Part shown: in pieces, positions 63,962 through 64,000 of the stretch
Position numbering within the stretch: the first letter of the stretch is position 1
Layout of the letters: the number at the start of each line of letters is the position of its first letter
Source: Streptomyces sp. JJ36
Lineage (GTDB): Bacteria > Actinomycetota > Actinomycetes > Streptomycetales > Streptomycetaceae
Length of the DNA stretch: 64,000 nucleotides
Direction of reading: 5' to 3'
Assembly: GCF_021696945.1 (NCBI RefSeq)
Contig: NZ_JACYHE010000023.1
Span: forward strand, 1 to 64,000
Position numbers and translations under genes: made by a program
The notes under the pieces: generated by a model
Told to the model about the DNA's origin: nothing
What the model saw: the letters and a program-made list of their open reading frames with translations, nothing else
Database searches by the model: none

Positions 63962-64000
63962 CGTACGGAATTTGCCTCAACGGATTGTGCGACGACGGCG

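Overview
The window is a high-GC actinobacterial chromosome segment. It is almost certainly Streptomyces or a close relative: codons strongly favour G/C at third positions, GTG/TTG starts are common, and it carries the mycothiol gene mshA, the sugar-ATPase gene msiK, carD, phoR-phoP/phoU and ppk in an order that, from memory, follows the S. coelicolor core. The species cannot be named from the sequence.

Layout. (1) 1-11519: a complete type I-E CRISPR-Cas locus. A minus-strand operon cas3-cas8e-cse2-cas7e-cas5e-cas6e-cas1-cas2 is bracketed by three arrays. Array 1 abuts cas2, and arrays 2 and 3 lie beyond cas3 and converge tail to tail. Each array has its own repeat variant. All three leaders share a block of about 44 bp which, at array 1, is the 3' end of cas2 itself. 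(2) 11811-24329: two tandem island remnants at a tRNA-Thr(UGU) gene, marked by two partial copies of the tRNA 3' half and two integrase C-terminal fragments. The first holds a phosphotransferase, a GNAT acetyltransferase, a radical SAM/SPASM enzyme translationally coupled to a 51-residue Cys-containing peptide (candidate RiPP), zinc-ribbon-like proteins, an XRE/TPR regulator and a decayed IS3 element. The second holds an unknown 626-residue protein of lower GC, a DUF4238 protein and a truncated acetyltransferase. (3) 24539-54315: core genome. It includes msiK, a nucleotidyltransferase, a DoxX protein, rlmB, cysS, a PPOX flavoprotein, ispF-ispD, carD, a lipoprotein, phoP-phoR divergent from phoU, gpmA, an MFS exporter, a TetR/SDR pair, mshA with a YbjN protein, a methyltransferase, a lipase-like hydrolase, and NUDIX-CHAD-ppk. 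(4) 54589-56855: an IS30 element inside an imperfect 240-bp inverted repeat. (5) 57051-64000: a WXG100-linked polymorphic toxin locus. It has two WXG100 proteins, a 638-residue toxin with a C-terminal RNase A-like domain, duplicated immunity-like genes of two families (several decayed), and an orphan toxin C-terminus with a CdiI-like immunity gene.

How the parts work together. Cas1-Cas2 would add spacers at the leaders, Cas6e would process all three repeat types, and Cascade plus Cas3 would degrade targets. phoRP/phoU and the ppk-CHAD-NUDIX genes link phosphate sensing to polyphosphate. The toxin region is built for competition between related cells and shows cassette replacement and immunity accumulation. 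The items most worth follow-up are the leader/cas2 relationship, the radical SAM-peptide pair and the toxin/immunity array.
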